A DNA stretch of 49,912 bases from NCBI GenBank assembly GCA_003531115.1, contig DQHT01000135.1, positions 1 to 49,912 of the forward strand, written 5' to 3'. This DNA is from Bacteroidota bacterium (GTDB lineage: Bacteria; Bacteroidota; Bacteroidia; UBA8524). Positions 37,216 to 45,805 of the stretch are shown here, in pieces. Under the pieces are notes generated by a model, which was not told the DNA's origin, ran no database searches, and saw nothing but the letters and a program-made list of their open reading frames with translations. The translations under genes and the position numbers were made by a program. Within the stretch, counting starts at the first letter, position 1, and every line of letters starts with the position of its first letter.

Positions 37216-37827
37216 ATGAAATCAATTAGCAAATTCTTGTTTCTCACCTTGTTAGCCTGCTCCAATCCATCAGAAAATCAAATGGGCGATATGACTCAGG
37301 ACACATGTTTTCTTCCTTCTCCTCCCATTGATTATACGACTGTCGACACCCAGCGGACCAGTGGCGATCGCCAGTATCTGGATAGCGCCCATTATCATAT
37401 CATTCGGGGGAAATATATTAGCGGAGCAAAATTTATTGAGAGTTATGAAAACAAACGTATCAAATTGGTCAGCTGGAAGGAATATTATGAAAATGGCCAC
37501 TTAAAAAAGCAAGGAACCATGACGAGTGCCATCCATATTCCTATAGGAATCTGGACCTATTATTCCAGCGAAGGTGGAGTAGACAGCGTTGTTAACTATG
37601 ATAGACCCTATCGTGTTTCTTATTTCAAGGCACTAAAAATTGCTGAAAAGAAAGGGTTTAAAATGCCCGACATCGAAATAAAATTAAAAACGGACAGCAC
37701 CTTTATTTATTGGGAAATTGCCAGATGGACCATGAATGAGTCTGACGCCACAGCAGAAGTCATCTTGATCGACACCGAAACCGGAAAGGTGACCAAGCCG
37801 GAATATCAGCTCATCGGTATTTATTGA
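37216..37827 (+). CDS. Predicted lipoprotein with MORN-like repeat
   Basis: A 203-residue product beginning MKSISKFLFLTLLACSNPSEN, a lipoprotein signal. Residues ~75-120 (WKEYYENGHLKKQGTM..IPIGIWTYYSSEG) match the MORN-variant repeat of the YwqK type found in many Bacteroidota exported proteins. An earlier ATG at 37195, 4 nt after the previous stop, is possible and would add seven residues. The last part (SDATAEVILIDTETGKV) resembles a PepSY-like strand pair. Confidence 0.65.
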   Translation: MKSISKFLFLTLLACSNPSENQMGDMTQDTCFLPSPPIDYTTVDTQRTSGDRQYLDSAHYHIIRGKYISGAKFIESYENKRIKLVSWKEYYENGHLKKQGTMTSAIHIPIGIWTYYSSEGGVDSVVNYDRPYRVSYFKALKIAEKKGFKMPDIEIKLKTDSTFIYWEIARWTMNESDATAEVILIDTETGKVTKPEYQLIGIY

Positions 37828-37861
37828 TTATGAGAAATAAACTGGCTATAATCTAAATGAC

Positions 37862-37954
37862 ATGCATCAAACATTCCCAACAGAAGAAATCATAAAATCA
37901 AAGGCGTTCTGGCTTAAATCGGCCACCAATTACAATCCCCGGCTGAATCATTGA
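37862..37954 (+). pseudogene. Possible gene remnant (30 codons)
   Basis: An open stretch reading MHQTFPTEEIIKSKAFWLKS.. and ending NPRLNH at a stop. Its composition is protein-like, but it is too short and stops where a heptamer array begins (37949). It may be the leftover 5' end of a gene. Low confidence. Confidence 0.25.
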
Positions 37955-37976
37955 AATTTGGAATTTGGAGCTTGGT
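37949..37976 (+). repeat. Heptamer array, TTTGGAA family (4 units)
   Basis: Units CATTGAA, ATTTGGA, ATTTGGA and GCTTGGT. The same word family occurs at 42413-42452. Confidence 0.7.
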
Positions 37977-37985
37977 ATTTGCTGC

Positions 37986-38046
37986 GCCTGCCGAAGCTTT
38001 TGTGATTTATCATATGAAAACAATATTTTTACAAAGCGAAGGCGGG
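37986..38046. repeat. Interrupted copy of the GCCGAAGC repeat core
   Basis: GCCTGCCGAAGCTTTT (37986-38001) and AAAGCGAAGGCGGG (38033-38046) match the contiguous core of the repeat at 33655-33722, but are separated by about 31 AT-rich bases. Confidence 0.5.
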
Positions 38047-38098
38047 GAACTTTTTCTCCTTATTTTACCCTTACTCTACCATCCATAAATACAAAACG

Positions 38099-39190
38099 AT
38101 GACCAAAAAACTCAAAACAATCATCCTTATTCTGCTGGTAGCAACAGGACAACTGGCTACCGGGCAATCGAACAACAAAGAAAAAGCCCTGGATAAAGGA
38201 CGAGAGGCGATCCGCTTGATGGATGAGGGTAAGTATGACGAAAGTATTAAGCTGCTCAGGGAAGCCCAAAAACTTGACCCGGATGATATCAATTATCCCT
38301 ATGAACTTGCCTATGCCTATTATGCCAAAAAGGATTACAAAAAGGCAAAAAAGTACCTCGAAGGCATATTGGACCATAAGGACATAAACGACCGGGTTTA
38401 TCAAATGCTTGGCAACACCTATGATAATATGGGCGACAGTGAAAAGGCCATTGAAACGTATGAAGCCGGTATAAAATTATTTCCTAAATCGGGTAATCTG
38501 TATCTGGAAATGGGAGTCATGCAAATGGGAAAGGATGACTTTAACAGAGCCCTGTATTATTGGGAAAAAGGAATTGAAGTCGCTCCCGGCTTTTCATCCA
38601 ACTACTATTGGGCGGCTAAAATTTATTGCAGCTCAACCGAAGAAGTGTGGGGAATGATCTATGGCGAAATTTTTATGAACCTGGAACGGAACAGCCGAAG
38701 AACTGCCGAAATCAGTAAACTTCTCTATGATACTTACAAGAGCGAAATTACTTTTAGCGGAGACACGTCGGTTTCAGTGAGTTTTAGCCAAAATGCCACG
38801 ATCAATATCGACGATCTGAAAGACCCGGGTAAATTTAAGCTCCCTTTTGGTGTTGGCGCTTATGAACCAACCTTATCGCTCGCTGTCATTTCTGTTAAAA
38901 CCATTGATATCCATACCCTTGACAAGATTCGCAGCACCTTCGTTGACAATTATTTTTCAATGGGGCTTGATAAAAACTATCCCAATGTGCTGTTCAGCTA
39001 CCAAAAAAAGCTAAAAGAAGCCGGTCATTTAGAAGCCTATAACCATTGGATCTTAATGAAGGGCGACGAGGATGCTTTTGACAACTGGCAAGCAGAAAAC
39101 AAAGAAAAATGGGACAATTTTGTGCTCTGGTTTAGCGAAAACGGACTGAAACTCAACGACGGCAATAAGTTCTATAGAGGGCAATATTGA
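38099..39190 (+). CDS. Exported TPR-repeat protein
   Basis: A 363-residue product with signal peptide ending ATGQLATGQ. Residues ~30-175 hold about four tetratricopeptide repeats (ALDKGREAIRLMDEGKYDES, NYPYELAYAYYAKKDYKKAK, VYQMLGNTYDNMGDSEKAIE, LYLEMGVMQMGKDDFNRAL). The C-terminal half (~190-363) is an unrecognised alpha-beta domain, rich in aromatic residues. It probably acts as a periplasmic protein-interaction protein; the partner is unknown. Confidence 0.82.
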   Translation: MTKKLKTIILILLVATGQLATGQSNNKEKALDKGREAIRLMDEGKYDESIKLLREAQKLDPDDINYPYELAYAYYAKKDYKKAKKYLEGILDHKDINDRVYQMLGNTYDNMGDSEKAIETYEAGIKLFPKSGNLYLEMGVMQMGKDDFNRALYYWEKGIEVAPGFSSNYYWAAKIYCSSTEEVWGMIYGEIFMNLERNSRRTAEISKLLYDTYKSEITFSGDTSVSVSFSQNATINIDDLKDPGKFKLPFGVGAYEPTLSLAVISVKTIDIHTLDKIRSTFVDNYFSMGLDKNYPNVLFSYQKKLKEAGHLEAYNHWILMKGDEDAFDNWQAENKEKWDNFVLWFSENGLKLNDGNKFYRGQY

Positions 39191-39294
39191 GGCTATAAGG
39201 GATTCCGGCGGGGGGATTAAGGATATTTTCACTTTGTTCCCTGAACGAACATAGTAGACAAATAGATCTTAACAAATAAAATTTAACAGTGCAG

Positions 39295-39407
39295 ATGAAT
39301 AACTTACACGCTATTACAGCTGTGATCAGGAAAATCTAAAATCAAATTACATGAGTAATCGCGTAGTACATTTTGAAATTCCCTGTAACGATCCTGCGGC
39401 ACAGTAG
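39295..39407 (+). pseudogene. Gene remnants, including the N-terminus of a VOC/glyoxalase-family gene
   Basis: ATG 39351 opens MSNRVVHFEIPCNDPAAQ then TAG, which matches the first strand of many VOC-superfamily proteins (VVHFEIP..DP). Just upstream, ATG 39295 opens MNNLHAITAVIRKI then TAA. Both stop after 14-18 codons, so the region looks like the decayed 5' ends of two genes in front of the LytTR gene. Confidence 0.45.
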
Positions 39408-39445
39408 AGCAACGGATTAAAAATTAGAATACTATTGAATGGGCT

Positions 39446-40291
39446 ATGAATTCAGGCTTTCTTAAACAGCTTTATCCGTTTAACGCATCAATAAGAAAGC
39501 AACTTATACGGGCAGGCTTGTTCGGACTGTTTATCTTTTTATTTTTATGGCTCTTTCAGCCATTCGGACTTCAGGAATATCAAAACCACTATAAACACCT
39601 TCACCTTTTGGGCTATGGGGTAATTACCCCGGCAATCATGCTTGGCAGTCACCTGATATTTACTCTGTTTTTCCCGGCATGGTACCAACGTTCAAACTGG
39701 ACTACGGGTAAAAATATTCTTTATGTTCTTTGGGTGTTTTTTGCAATAGGCACCGGCAATTGGCTCTATTCTCTATATCTGGGTTTCTGGGATTTTTCCC
39801 TTCATGTTTTTTTAATCTTTCAGGGAATGACCCTTGTCATCGGTGTTTTCCCGATAACATTCAGCACTTTTATCGTTTACCAGTCGCGGCTAAAAATTGC
39901 CCTGAATGAAGCCCGACTCCTTAATCAAAACTTACACCCCACCGAAGAAAGCACCGTCAAACAATTCATCTTGATTCCATCTCAAAATAAATCTGAGAAC
40001 CTGAGTGTGGAACTTGATAGCCTGCTTTATATAAAAGCCATGGAAAACTACGTTGAAGTGGGTTTGGTAAATAAAAAAGTACTCCTGCGCAATTCCCTGA
40101 CTGCTACAGAAGACGCGCTGAAAGATATTCCCATCCTCAAACGTTGCCACCGCAGCTTCCTGGTTAACCTTCAGAATATTGCAAGTTTTTCAGGGAACGC
40201 CCAGGGATTAAGCCTCCGACTTAAAAGCGAAACTGCCGAAGATATTCCGGTTTCCCGAACCTATGTTGCCCAAATTAAAGCTGCCCTGTAG
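39446..40291 (+). CDS. LytTR-family membrane-linked transcriptional regulator
   Basis: A 281-residue protein with four transmembrane helices (residues ~22-145) and a C-terminal LytTR DNA-binding domain (~165-281): LYIKAMENYVEVGLVNKKVLLRNSLTATEDAL..LKRCHRSFLVNLQNI..VPVSRTY-like ending. LytTR proteins bind direct repeats upstream of target genes. The membrane part lacks a histidine kinase or receiver domain, so it probably senses the membrane or a partner directly. The next two same-strand genes are likely targets or partners. Confidence 0.88.
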   Translation: MNSGFLKQLYPFNASIRKQLIRAGLFGLFIFLFLWLFQPFGLQEYQNHYKHLHLLGYGVITPAIMLGSHLIFTLFFPAWYQRSNWTTGKNILYVLWVFFAIGTGNWLYSLYLGFWDFSLHVFLIFQGMTLVIGVFPITFSTFIVYQSRLKIALNEARLLNQNLHPTEESTVKQFILIPSQNKSENLSVELDSLLYIKAMENYVEVGLVNKKVLLRNSLTATEDALKDIPILKRCHRSFLVNLQNIASFSGNAQGLSLRLKSETAEDIPVSRTYVAQIKAAL

Positions 40292-40424
40292 TCCGAAAAT
40301 TCTTTTGGAATACTTCCATTTCCTGATACTGCTGTTTATTGGTCACAAATCCTTGCTGTTTGTCACAACAGTTTGATACTCAAGCGGCATGCCCATTCCT
40401 TTGTGCCGTCATACTTAAACAGCA

Positions 40425-41081
40425 ATGAAAAGTCTATTTCAGTTTTTTCTAATCCTCCATATCATTGGAGGTACACTTGGATTATTATCGGGAACCATAA
40501 ATATCCTGATGAAAAAGGGAAACAAACGTCATAAACAAAACGGGAAGTTGTTTGTTTACGGAATGCTTACCGCAGGCTTTTCTTCCCTTGTTCTGGCCCT
40601 TCTTCATCCTAATATTTTTCTGTTTATGACAGGAGTATTTACACTGTATATGGTTGGAACAGGAAGCCGGTATATCCGTTTAAGGCTGGTGGGAATAAAC
40701 CAAAAACCCAAACTCCTGGATTGGTCCCTGACTATTTCCATGCTTTTTGGGGGAATCTTTCTCATCAGTCAAGGGATCTACTTTCTGTTAAATTCCACCC
40801 TTTTTGGTTGGGTATATGTGACATTTGGACTATTCGGGTTTCTCTTTGTAAAAGGAGACCTGGATAATTACATGGGGAAATTCAGGTTCAAAAATTATTG
40901 GTTACTCGCTCATGTGTCGCGTATGACCGGGGGATATATTGCTTCTGTGACCGCCTTTTTAGTCGTTAATACCCACCATCTTCCTGTACCCTTGCCTCTG
41001 GTTTTCATTTGGCTGTTTCCAAGCCTCATTATTGTTCCTTTTATTATCATTTGGACCAAAAAACTGGCTGTCAACGTTTAA
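40425..41081 (+). CDS. Integral membrane protein, DUF2306-like
   Basis: A 218-residue protein with about seven hydrophobic helices. LHIIGGTLGLLSGTINILMKKGNKRHKQNGKLF in the first part resembles the DUF2306/DUF2301-type membrane family, where His residues sit in helices (IIG, H..N G); the match is tentative. It lies 133 bp after the LytTR gene in the same direction and may be controlled by it. Confidence 0.72.
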   Translation: MKSLFQFFLILHIIGGTLGLLSGTINILMKKGNKRHKQNGKLFVYGMLTAGFSSLVLALLHPNIFLFMTGVFTLYMVGTGSRYIRLRLVGINQKPKLLDWSLTISMLFGGIFLISQGIYFLLNSTLFGWVYVTFGLFGFLFVKGDLDNYMGKFRFKNYWLLAHVSRMTGGYIASVTAFLVVNTHHLPVPLPLVFIWLFPSLIIVPFIIIWTKKLAVNV

Positions 41082-41127
41082 TGCGAATCATATCCTTTCA
41101 TTCCAAAAACAACCTTCTTTGATTGTC

Positions 41128-42360
41128 ATGAAACATCTTGTTATTTTTTGTTTGCTGCTGCTCAGCCCCTCTTTGTTTGCCCAACCATACGTGGTAGGTG
41201 GAAAAACCCGACACCGTTTCGCCCAACTTAATCTCGGAACAGACTACAGGTTTTTTCCCGGTTCCGGAACGCAATCGGCTATTATTGGTCAGGACGGACA
41301 ACTTGAAAAATTCGAGTTAAAAAATCAGGCAGAAACACGTCTGATTATCAGTGGCACGCATTTTTGGGGACATATGGATTTCTATGTCGCCATCCCCATT
41401 TTGTCTGTTGGTAAAAGTGGTTTTTCCACCGGAGTCGAAACAGGAGCCCATTATTTTCCATGGAGAATCGAGCATAACAAAATTCGTCCTTATGTTGGTG
41501 TTTCCATGCTTACTACACAATTTCAGCAAGGTGCAGGTACAAAAAGGGTCCGCTTCGCCTATCCACTATTGGCAGGGGCGGTTTTCAACCATAAAAAACA
41601 TTTGATAACGATGGGGGCAGGATATAACCCTCAGAATTCAGAAAATTATTTCATCAACAGAACCACGCCTGTGCAAATAAAAACCCATGCTTTTTGGTTT
41701 TCATTCGGATACTCATTTATGCTTGAAACAACCCTTAGTGCAGAGAAAAACTGGCAAAATGGAAAAACCAAACGGCTTACGGACACCCTGGCGGCATTAA
41801 ATCGTTTAAATGGTTGGACACTGGCTGTCGGACCATCTTCAGCGTTCTTTTTAAAACCATCCGACCACAATGAAAGTATGGCCCCATATAGCGATAATCA
41901 CAAAGCCGCTGTTTTTCCCGAATTTGGAATCGGTTATTATTGGCATAATCCCGACCTACAGATCAACCTGTCCTATAGAAAAATGAAAAGTGAAATCGCA
42001 GCTTACAGTTTTTCACAACGAGGAAGTCGCCAGGCACTGAGCCTTGAAGCCTTTAAATTTTTTGTCGATTACCATGGTTTCGCTGCTTTTGCAGGATTCG
42101 CAGTAAGCTATGAACGGTTGCACATATCGGAAACCGATGGACAACAACCTGGTGAAACAGCAAATTATGCGGGCATAAAACCGGGAATTACCTTTGGTTG
42201 GGACATACGTCCAAACCGTCTTCAATCCTGGTATTTGCGAACGACACTTCGGTATTTCCCCAATCTTAATGTTAAGATGGCCGATGGAAAAACCATTCCT
42301 TTTGACCAATTGGAATTTAACTTTATTCAGTTGGTTGTATTTCCGGGGAGGATGTTTTGA
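41128..42360 (+). CDS. Predicted outer-membrane beta-barrel protein
   Basis: A 410-residue product with signal peptide MKHLVIFCLLLLSPSLFAQ. The mature part shows amphipathic strands throughout (TRLIISGTHFWGHMDFYVAIPI, IRPYVGVSMLTTQF, LITMGAGYNPQ) and ends in a strand terminated by Phe (FNFIQLVVFPGRMF), as in outer-membrane barrels. I chose ATG 41128 for the signal peptide; an ATG at 41032 overlaps the upstream gene. Unrecognised family; perhaps exported with the preceding membrane protein. Confidence 0.75.
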   Translation: MKHLVIFCLLLLSPSLFAQPYVVGGKTRHRFAQLNLGTDYRFFPGSGTQSAIIGQDGQLEKFELKNQAETRLIISGTHFWGHMDFYVAIPILSVGKSGFSTGVETGAHYFPWRIEHNKIRPYVGVSMLTTQFQQGAGTKRVRFAYPLLAGAVFNHKKHLITMGAGYNPQNSENYFINRTTPVQIKTHAFWFSFGYSFMLETTLSAEKNWQNGKTKRLTDTLAALNRLNGWTLAVGPSSAFFLKPSDHNESMAPYSDNHKAAVFPEFGIGYYWHNPDLQINLSYRKMKSEIAAYSFSQRGSRQALSLEAFKFFVDYHGFAAFAGFAVSYERLHISETDGQQPGETANYAGIKPGITFGWDIRPNRLQSWYLRTTLRYFPNLNVKMADGKTIPFDQLEFNFIQLVVFPGRMF

Positions 42361-42409
42361 GGATCGATTCGTAGATTATCTTGCAGTGCCCTCCCATAGT
42401 TCAGGGCTT

Positions 42410-43537
42410 TCATTTTTGGAACTTGGAGTTTGGAACTTGGAAATTTGGAACTAAGACACCCCTCCCCAACTCCCTAAGCCTGCGGAAGTGTGAACTGAGG
42501 GCATGAAAAACAGTCGGTTTCAGATTGTAGGTGAATCCAAACTCTTTTGCCGTTGCTTCCACAATGGGAGCAATGGCCGGGTAATGAACATGGGAAACAT
42601 TTTGAAATAAATGGTGCTCGATCTGAAAATCCAGTCCGCCGATATACCAGCTGAACAGGCTATTTTTTCTGCCAAAATCCGAAGTAGAACGCAACTGATG
42701 AACCGCCCAATCTGCATGAATGACGTTGTTCTCATCCGGTAACGGCTGGTATGTGCCTTCTACCACGTGAGCCATCTGAAAAACCGTACTCATGATCATT
42801 CCGGCTATAAAATGCATGGTTGCAAAACCGATCAGTATTTGCCAGAGGGCAAGATCCGTGAACAACAAGGGCAGGCCGATGAGAGCGGTCAAATAAACCA
42901 CTTTGGTCACGATCAGCTTAAAAAGTTCCAGAGTGGGGTTTGCCTTTAGCTCTTGAGTAACTTTCTCCTTGTTCAGTTTAAGCAGGGTGCCCAGGTCTCC
43001 GAAAAACCGGGCCAGGGTCATGAGTCCGTATAGCGGAAAGGCATAGAAGTGCTGATACCTTTGGTATTTTTTAAGCGGAGCATGATCACACAAGCGAATC
43101 GCTTCCTGGTTAGAAATGTCCGTATCCTGTCTGAAAATATTGGTGAATGTATGGTGCTTGATATTGTGCTGGACCTTCCAGTTAAAGGTATTGCTGCCCA
43201 GCAGGAACATCGTGGACGCCGCCAGTTTGTTTACCCAGGCCCTGGAAGAATATACCCCATGTGCCCCGTCATGCATAACCGACATGCCCACACCTGCCTC
43301 GCCAATTCCCATCAGGACGGCCATACCTAAAGCCGCCCAGGGGCTCATCGGGACGGTCAGCAACACGATAAACGGAGCCAGATAGGCTAACAACATGATA
43401 AGGGATTTCAGGTAAAGGGTCATATTCCCTTGTGTCGCGCGATTTTTTTCCTTAAAGTAGAGACGTACCCGGTCTCTCACCTCTTTTGCAAATGCCTGTT
43501 CATTGCTGTCTTTGCTACGAAATTTGATCTTTTCCAT
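42410..43537 (-). CDS. Membrane fatty-acid desaturase (acyl-lipid, front-end type)
   Basis: A 375-residue membrane di-iron desaturase. The three His boxes are HDGAH (residues 89-93), HNIKHH (124-129) and QIEHH (305-309); the Gln in the third box is typical of front-end (delta-5/6) desaturases. No cytochrome b5 domain is fused. It would introduce a double bond in membrane lipids, for example for fluidity at low temperature. The last ~13 residues (LVPNFQVPNSKFQK) are encoded by the heptamer array 42413-42452. Confidence 0.9.
   Translation of the reverse strand: MEKIKFRSKDSNEQAFAKEVRDRVRLYFKEKNRATQGNMTLYLKSLIMLLAYLAPFIVLLTVPMSPWAALGMAVLMGIGEAGVGMSVMHDGAHGVYSSRAWVNKLAASTMFLLGSNTFNWKVQHNIKHHTFTNIFRQDTDISNQEAIRLCDHAPLKKYQRYQHFYAFPLYGLMTLARFFGDLGTLLKLNKEKVTQELKANPTLELFKLIVTKVVYLTALIGLPLLFTDLALWQILIGFATMHFIAGMIMSTVFQMAHVVEGTYQPLPDENNVIHADWAVHQLRSTSDFGRKNSLFSWYIGGLDFQIEHHLFQNVSHVHYPAIAPIVEATAKEFGFTYNLKPTVFHALSSHFRRLRELGRGVLVPNFQVPNSKFQK
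42413..42452 (+). repeat. Heptamer array, TTGGAAC family (5 units), inside the desaturase 3' end
   Basis: TTGGA recurs with spacings 7, 7, 7, 8: TTTTTGGA, ACTTGGA, GTTTGGA, ACTTGGA, AATTTGGA. It encodes the C-terminal tail of the desaturase on the minus strand. Confidence 0.85.
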
Positions 43538-43651
43538 AACAATAAAATTAGAAAGTGAATTTTCCAGTAAAATTAACCATATTTATAGGTCAAAAAGAAT
43601 GACTTTCGTCAGTAATTGATCGAATAATTCTTCACTATTGGGGGCGCTTCG

Positions 43652-43679
43652 GGGTACAGGCGCCAGGGTACAGGGTACA
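43652..43679 (+). repeat. Heptamer array, GGGTACA family (4 units)
   Basis: Units GGGTACA, GGCGCCA, GGGTACA and GGGTACA, ending 12 nt before the -7 box of the SH3 gene, so it covers that promoter's -33 region. Confidence 0.85.
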
Positions 43680-43691
43680 AGAATTTTCTCC

Positions 43692-43699
43692 TAACTTCG
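43692..43699 (+). promoter_or_regulatory. Candidate -7 box of the SH3-domain gene
   Basis: TAACTTCG, one mismatch from TAnnTTTG, ends 4 nt before the ATG at 43704. Confidence 0.45.
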
Positions 43700-43703
43700 C
43701 TCT

Positions 43704-45500
43704 ATGCGAAAGACCCTTTTGTTTCTTCTGACGCTCCTATTCTTCCCCCATGGCAGTTTCGGCTATGAACATTTGTCATCCATTTATACCAATATTGTGT
43801 TTTCGGACTTGTGCAATGTACGGGAAGCACCTTCCGTTTCAGCAAAGATCATTGGTAAAGTTCCTCAGTTAACGAGGGTAGAAATCTGCTACGGGAACCG
43901 GAGTACCGACACGGTTGCAGGGGAAGCGGGTTATTGGACTGCACTACAATTCGAAAATCAAATCGGTTATTTATGGCATCCGAACCTGGCCCAAGGCCAT
44001 TTTAAAAGCCACATCGATACGGATGTTGAATTCCTGATCCATTTTTCAGCCAAAAAGGGATTGGAGATCAAAGCATTCAGGCAGAACAAACTCCTCATCC
44101 ATAAAAAATTTAAAAGACCAAATATTGACCACCTTACCGGCTCTACCACCTTTGGAAAAACATTTAACAGCAAAGGAAACGAGGTATTTGCCATAGCTTA
44201 TAATGACAGCCTTTACGAACTTTTTGAATGGAACGGCACCGAGTTAAAGCCTTCTGTGCTCAAACTGAATGATGAATCGTTACTTACCGGAAAATATACC
44301 CACTATCCATATGGCTATATCAACACCAATGATGTCAGACTAAGAGTTGCACCGGACTCAGGAGCCGTTGTTTTGGCCACCCTTCCCGCCTTTTCGAAGG
44401 TCATGATCATTGAACCGGATTCAGTGTCAACAGTAAACCGGACCTATTACCATGGATTTTGGCAAAAAGTGAAATGGGATAAGGGCTTTGCCTATGTCTG
44501 GTCAGAATATGTGGATCTGCCTATCCGATACATCAAAAGCAACAAAAAGGAAAATGAGGCCTTTTTGTATAGCTCTGGAGGGATCTATGTGTTGAGTGAT
44601 GATAAGATTGCCTTTCAATTGCCGGAAAAGACGTATGGTTTAGACGAACAGGAACATTTTATCGACTTCGGTAACCGCGGGCTAGAAGAAAAATACCAGA
44701 TCCTTTCTGCCTGTGTGAATGCCTATTCGTGTGGCTCCTCCTCCGGAGATATGCTTTATGTATGGAATGGCAGCAAACTCAAATTCCTGTATTTTGATGG
44801 AGGGGTTGGAGACGGTGGATTAAGCGAGTATTTTTCGCTGATCTTTCCGACTGACCCTGGCGGAATCAAAGGTAAACTGGTGAAATACGATGCCTATTCA
44901 GAATCGGATGACGCTGTTTTAGACAACCGCTGCGAAAACTATGGAACAGCATTTATGTCCGAAATTTATTCCATCATGGAATTTAATGGCGACACCCTGG
45001 TCGAATTACCCGGCAAACATTTTCAGGTCAAACAGTTTGTAAAAGCGAAATATCCGGAATATCAACTGATGCATTACCGCTTTTTTGATGGAAATAAGGA
45101 CGGCGTAGAAGATGTAGCCTTCTTCCTGCAAATTTCAAACTATGAACATCCCGAAAAGAACAAAACCCTTATCGGTATCGCCTTTGGAACATTGATCGGG
45201 ACTTTTGATACGTGCACGGTTAATCTCAACATGGTTAAAAAAGACTTCTTTGTGGTCCAGTTTAACCCTCAACCTGAGGGTTTGGAAATAGTTATAAAAT
45301 ACAATATTGGCTATTATGCCGGAGGCGGCAGAACCACCTATGATCAATACCTGTTTACCTATGACAAAGAACTCAAAACAATGGTATGGCGTTCTTTGAC
45401 AAGCGCTGAGGGAGCTTCCTCAGACGGTTTATTCTCCTGGCAAACTCCGGAAACCGAATATTTTAAAACCAATAGGATCCGCTTTGAAAATGTGTGGTAA
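43704..45500 (+). CDS. Exported protein with two SH3-like domains
   Basis: A 598-residue product with signal peptide MRKTLLFLLTLLFFPHGSFG. Residues ~30-95 (FSDLCNVREAPSVSAKIIGKVPQLTRVEIC) and ~208-275 (TNDVRLRVAPDSGAVVLATLPAFSKVMII) are bacterial SH3-type domains, which usually bind cell-wall or polysaccharide ligands. The remainder is beta-rich, with an FG-GAP-like turn (YRFFDGNKDGVEDVAFFLQ) near 455. It is expected in the periplasm. Function unknown. Confidence 0.78.
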   Translation: MRKTLLFLLTLLFFPHGSFGYEHLSSIYTNIVFSDLCNVREAPSVSAKIIGKVPQLTRVEICYGNRSTDTVAGEAGYWTALQFENQIGYLWHPNLAQGHFKSHIDTDVEFLIHFSAKKGLEIKAFRQNKLLIHKKFKRPNIDHLTGSTTFGKTFNSKGNEVFAIAYNDSLYELFEWNGTELKPSVLKLNDESLLTGKYTHYPYGYINTNDVRLRVAPDSGAVVLATLPAFSKVMIIEPDSVSTVNRTYYHGFWQKVKWDKGFAYVWSEYVDLPIRYIKSNKKENEAFLYSSGGIYVLSDDKIAFQLPEKTYGLDEQEHFIDFGNRGLEEKYQILSACVNAYSCGSSSGDMLYVWNGSKLKFLYFDGGVGDGGLSEYFSLIFPTDPGGIKGKLVKYDAYSESDDAVLDNRCENYGTAFMSEIYSIMEFNGDTLVELPGKHFQVKQFVKAKYPEYQLMHYRFFDGNKDGVEDVAFFLQISNYEHPEKNKTLIGIAFGTLIGTFDTCTVNLNMVKKDFFVVQFNPQPEGLEIVIKYNIGYYAGGGRTTYDQYLFTYDKELKTMVWRSLTSAEGASSDGLFSWQTPETEYFKTNRIRFENVW

Positions 45501-45502
45501 AC

Positions 45503-45543
45503 CGGGAGCGGAAGAGCGAGCCTTTGGCTGGAGCGGAGAGCGG
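45503..45543. repeat. GAGCG-word repeat with AGCC-TTT-GGCT hairpin, copy 3
   Basis: GGAGCGGAAGAGCGAGCC.. around AGCC (45519-45522) and GGCT (45526-45529), close to the reverse complement of 10001-10050. Confidence 0.65.
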
Positions 45544-45616
45544 TAAACGATTGAACCGGAAGTTTCGACAAGATTATCGATAACAAGAGTCATTTTGAAT
45601 TCGTAAATTTGAAAAT

Positions 45617-45805
45617 ATGGGAATGATAACCAAAACACAGCTTTTTAATTCCATGGGAAATCTACCGGAGAATTTGAGTGTAGACCAGATAATAGAACAC
45701 CTTTTATTGCTTGAAAAAGTTCAACTCGGTCTCGAAGACTCAAAAGCAGGGAGAATAAACACAAAAGAGGAAGCTAAACAAAAGCTGGATAAATGGCTCA
45801 AGTAA
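45617..45805 (+). CDS. Antitoxin of a ParDE/RelBE-like pair
   Basis: A 62-residue protein (MGMITKTQLFNSMGNLPENL..VDQIIEHLLLLEKVQLGLEDSKAGRINTKEEAKQKLDKWLK). The ending (LEDSKAGRINTKEEAKQKLDKWL) is the toxin-binding motif seen in many small ParD/RelB-type antitoxins. The N-terminus lacks an obvious DNA-binding fold. It overlaps the toxin gene by 13 bp. Confidence 0.75.
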   Translation: MGMITKTQLFNSMGNLPENLSVDQIIEHLLLLEKVQLGLEDSKAGRINTKEEAKQKLDKWLK

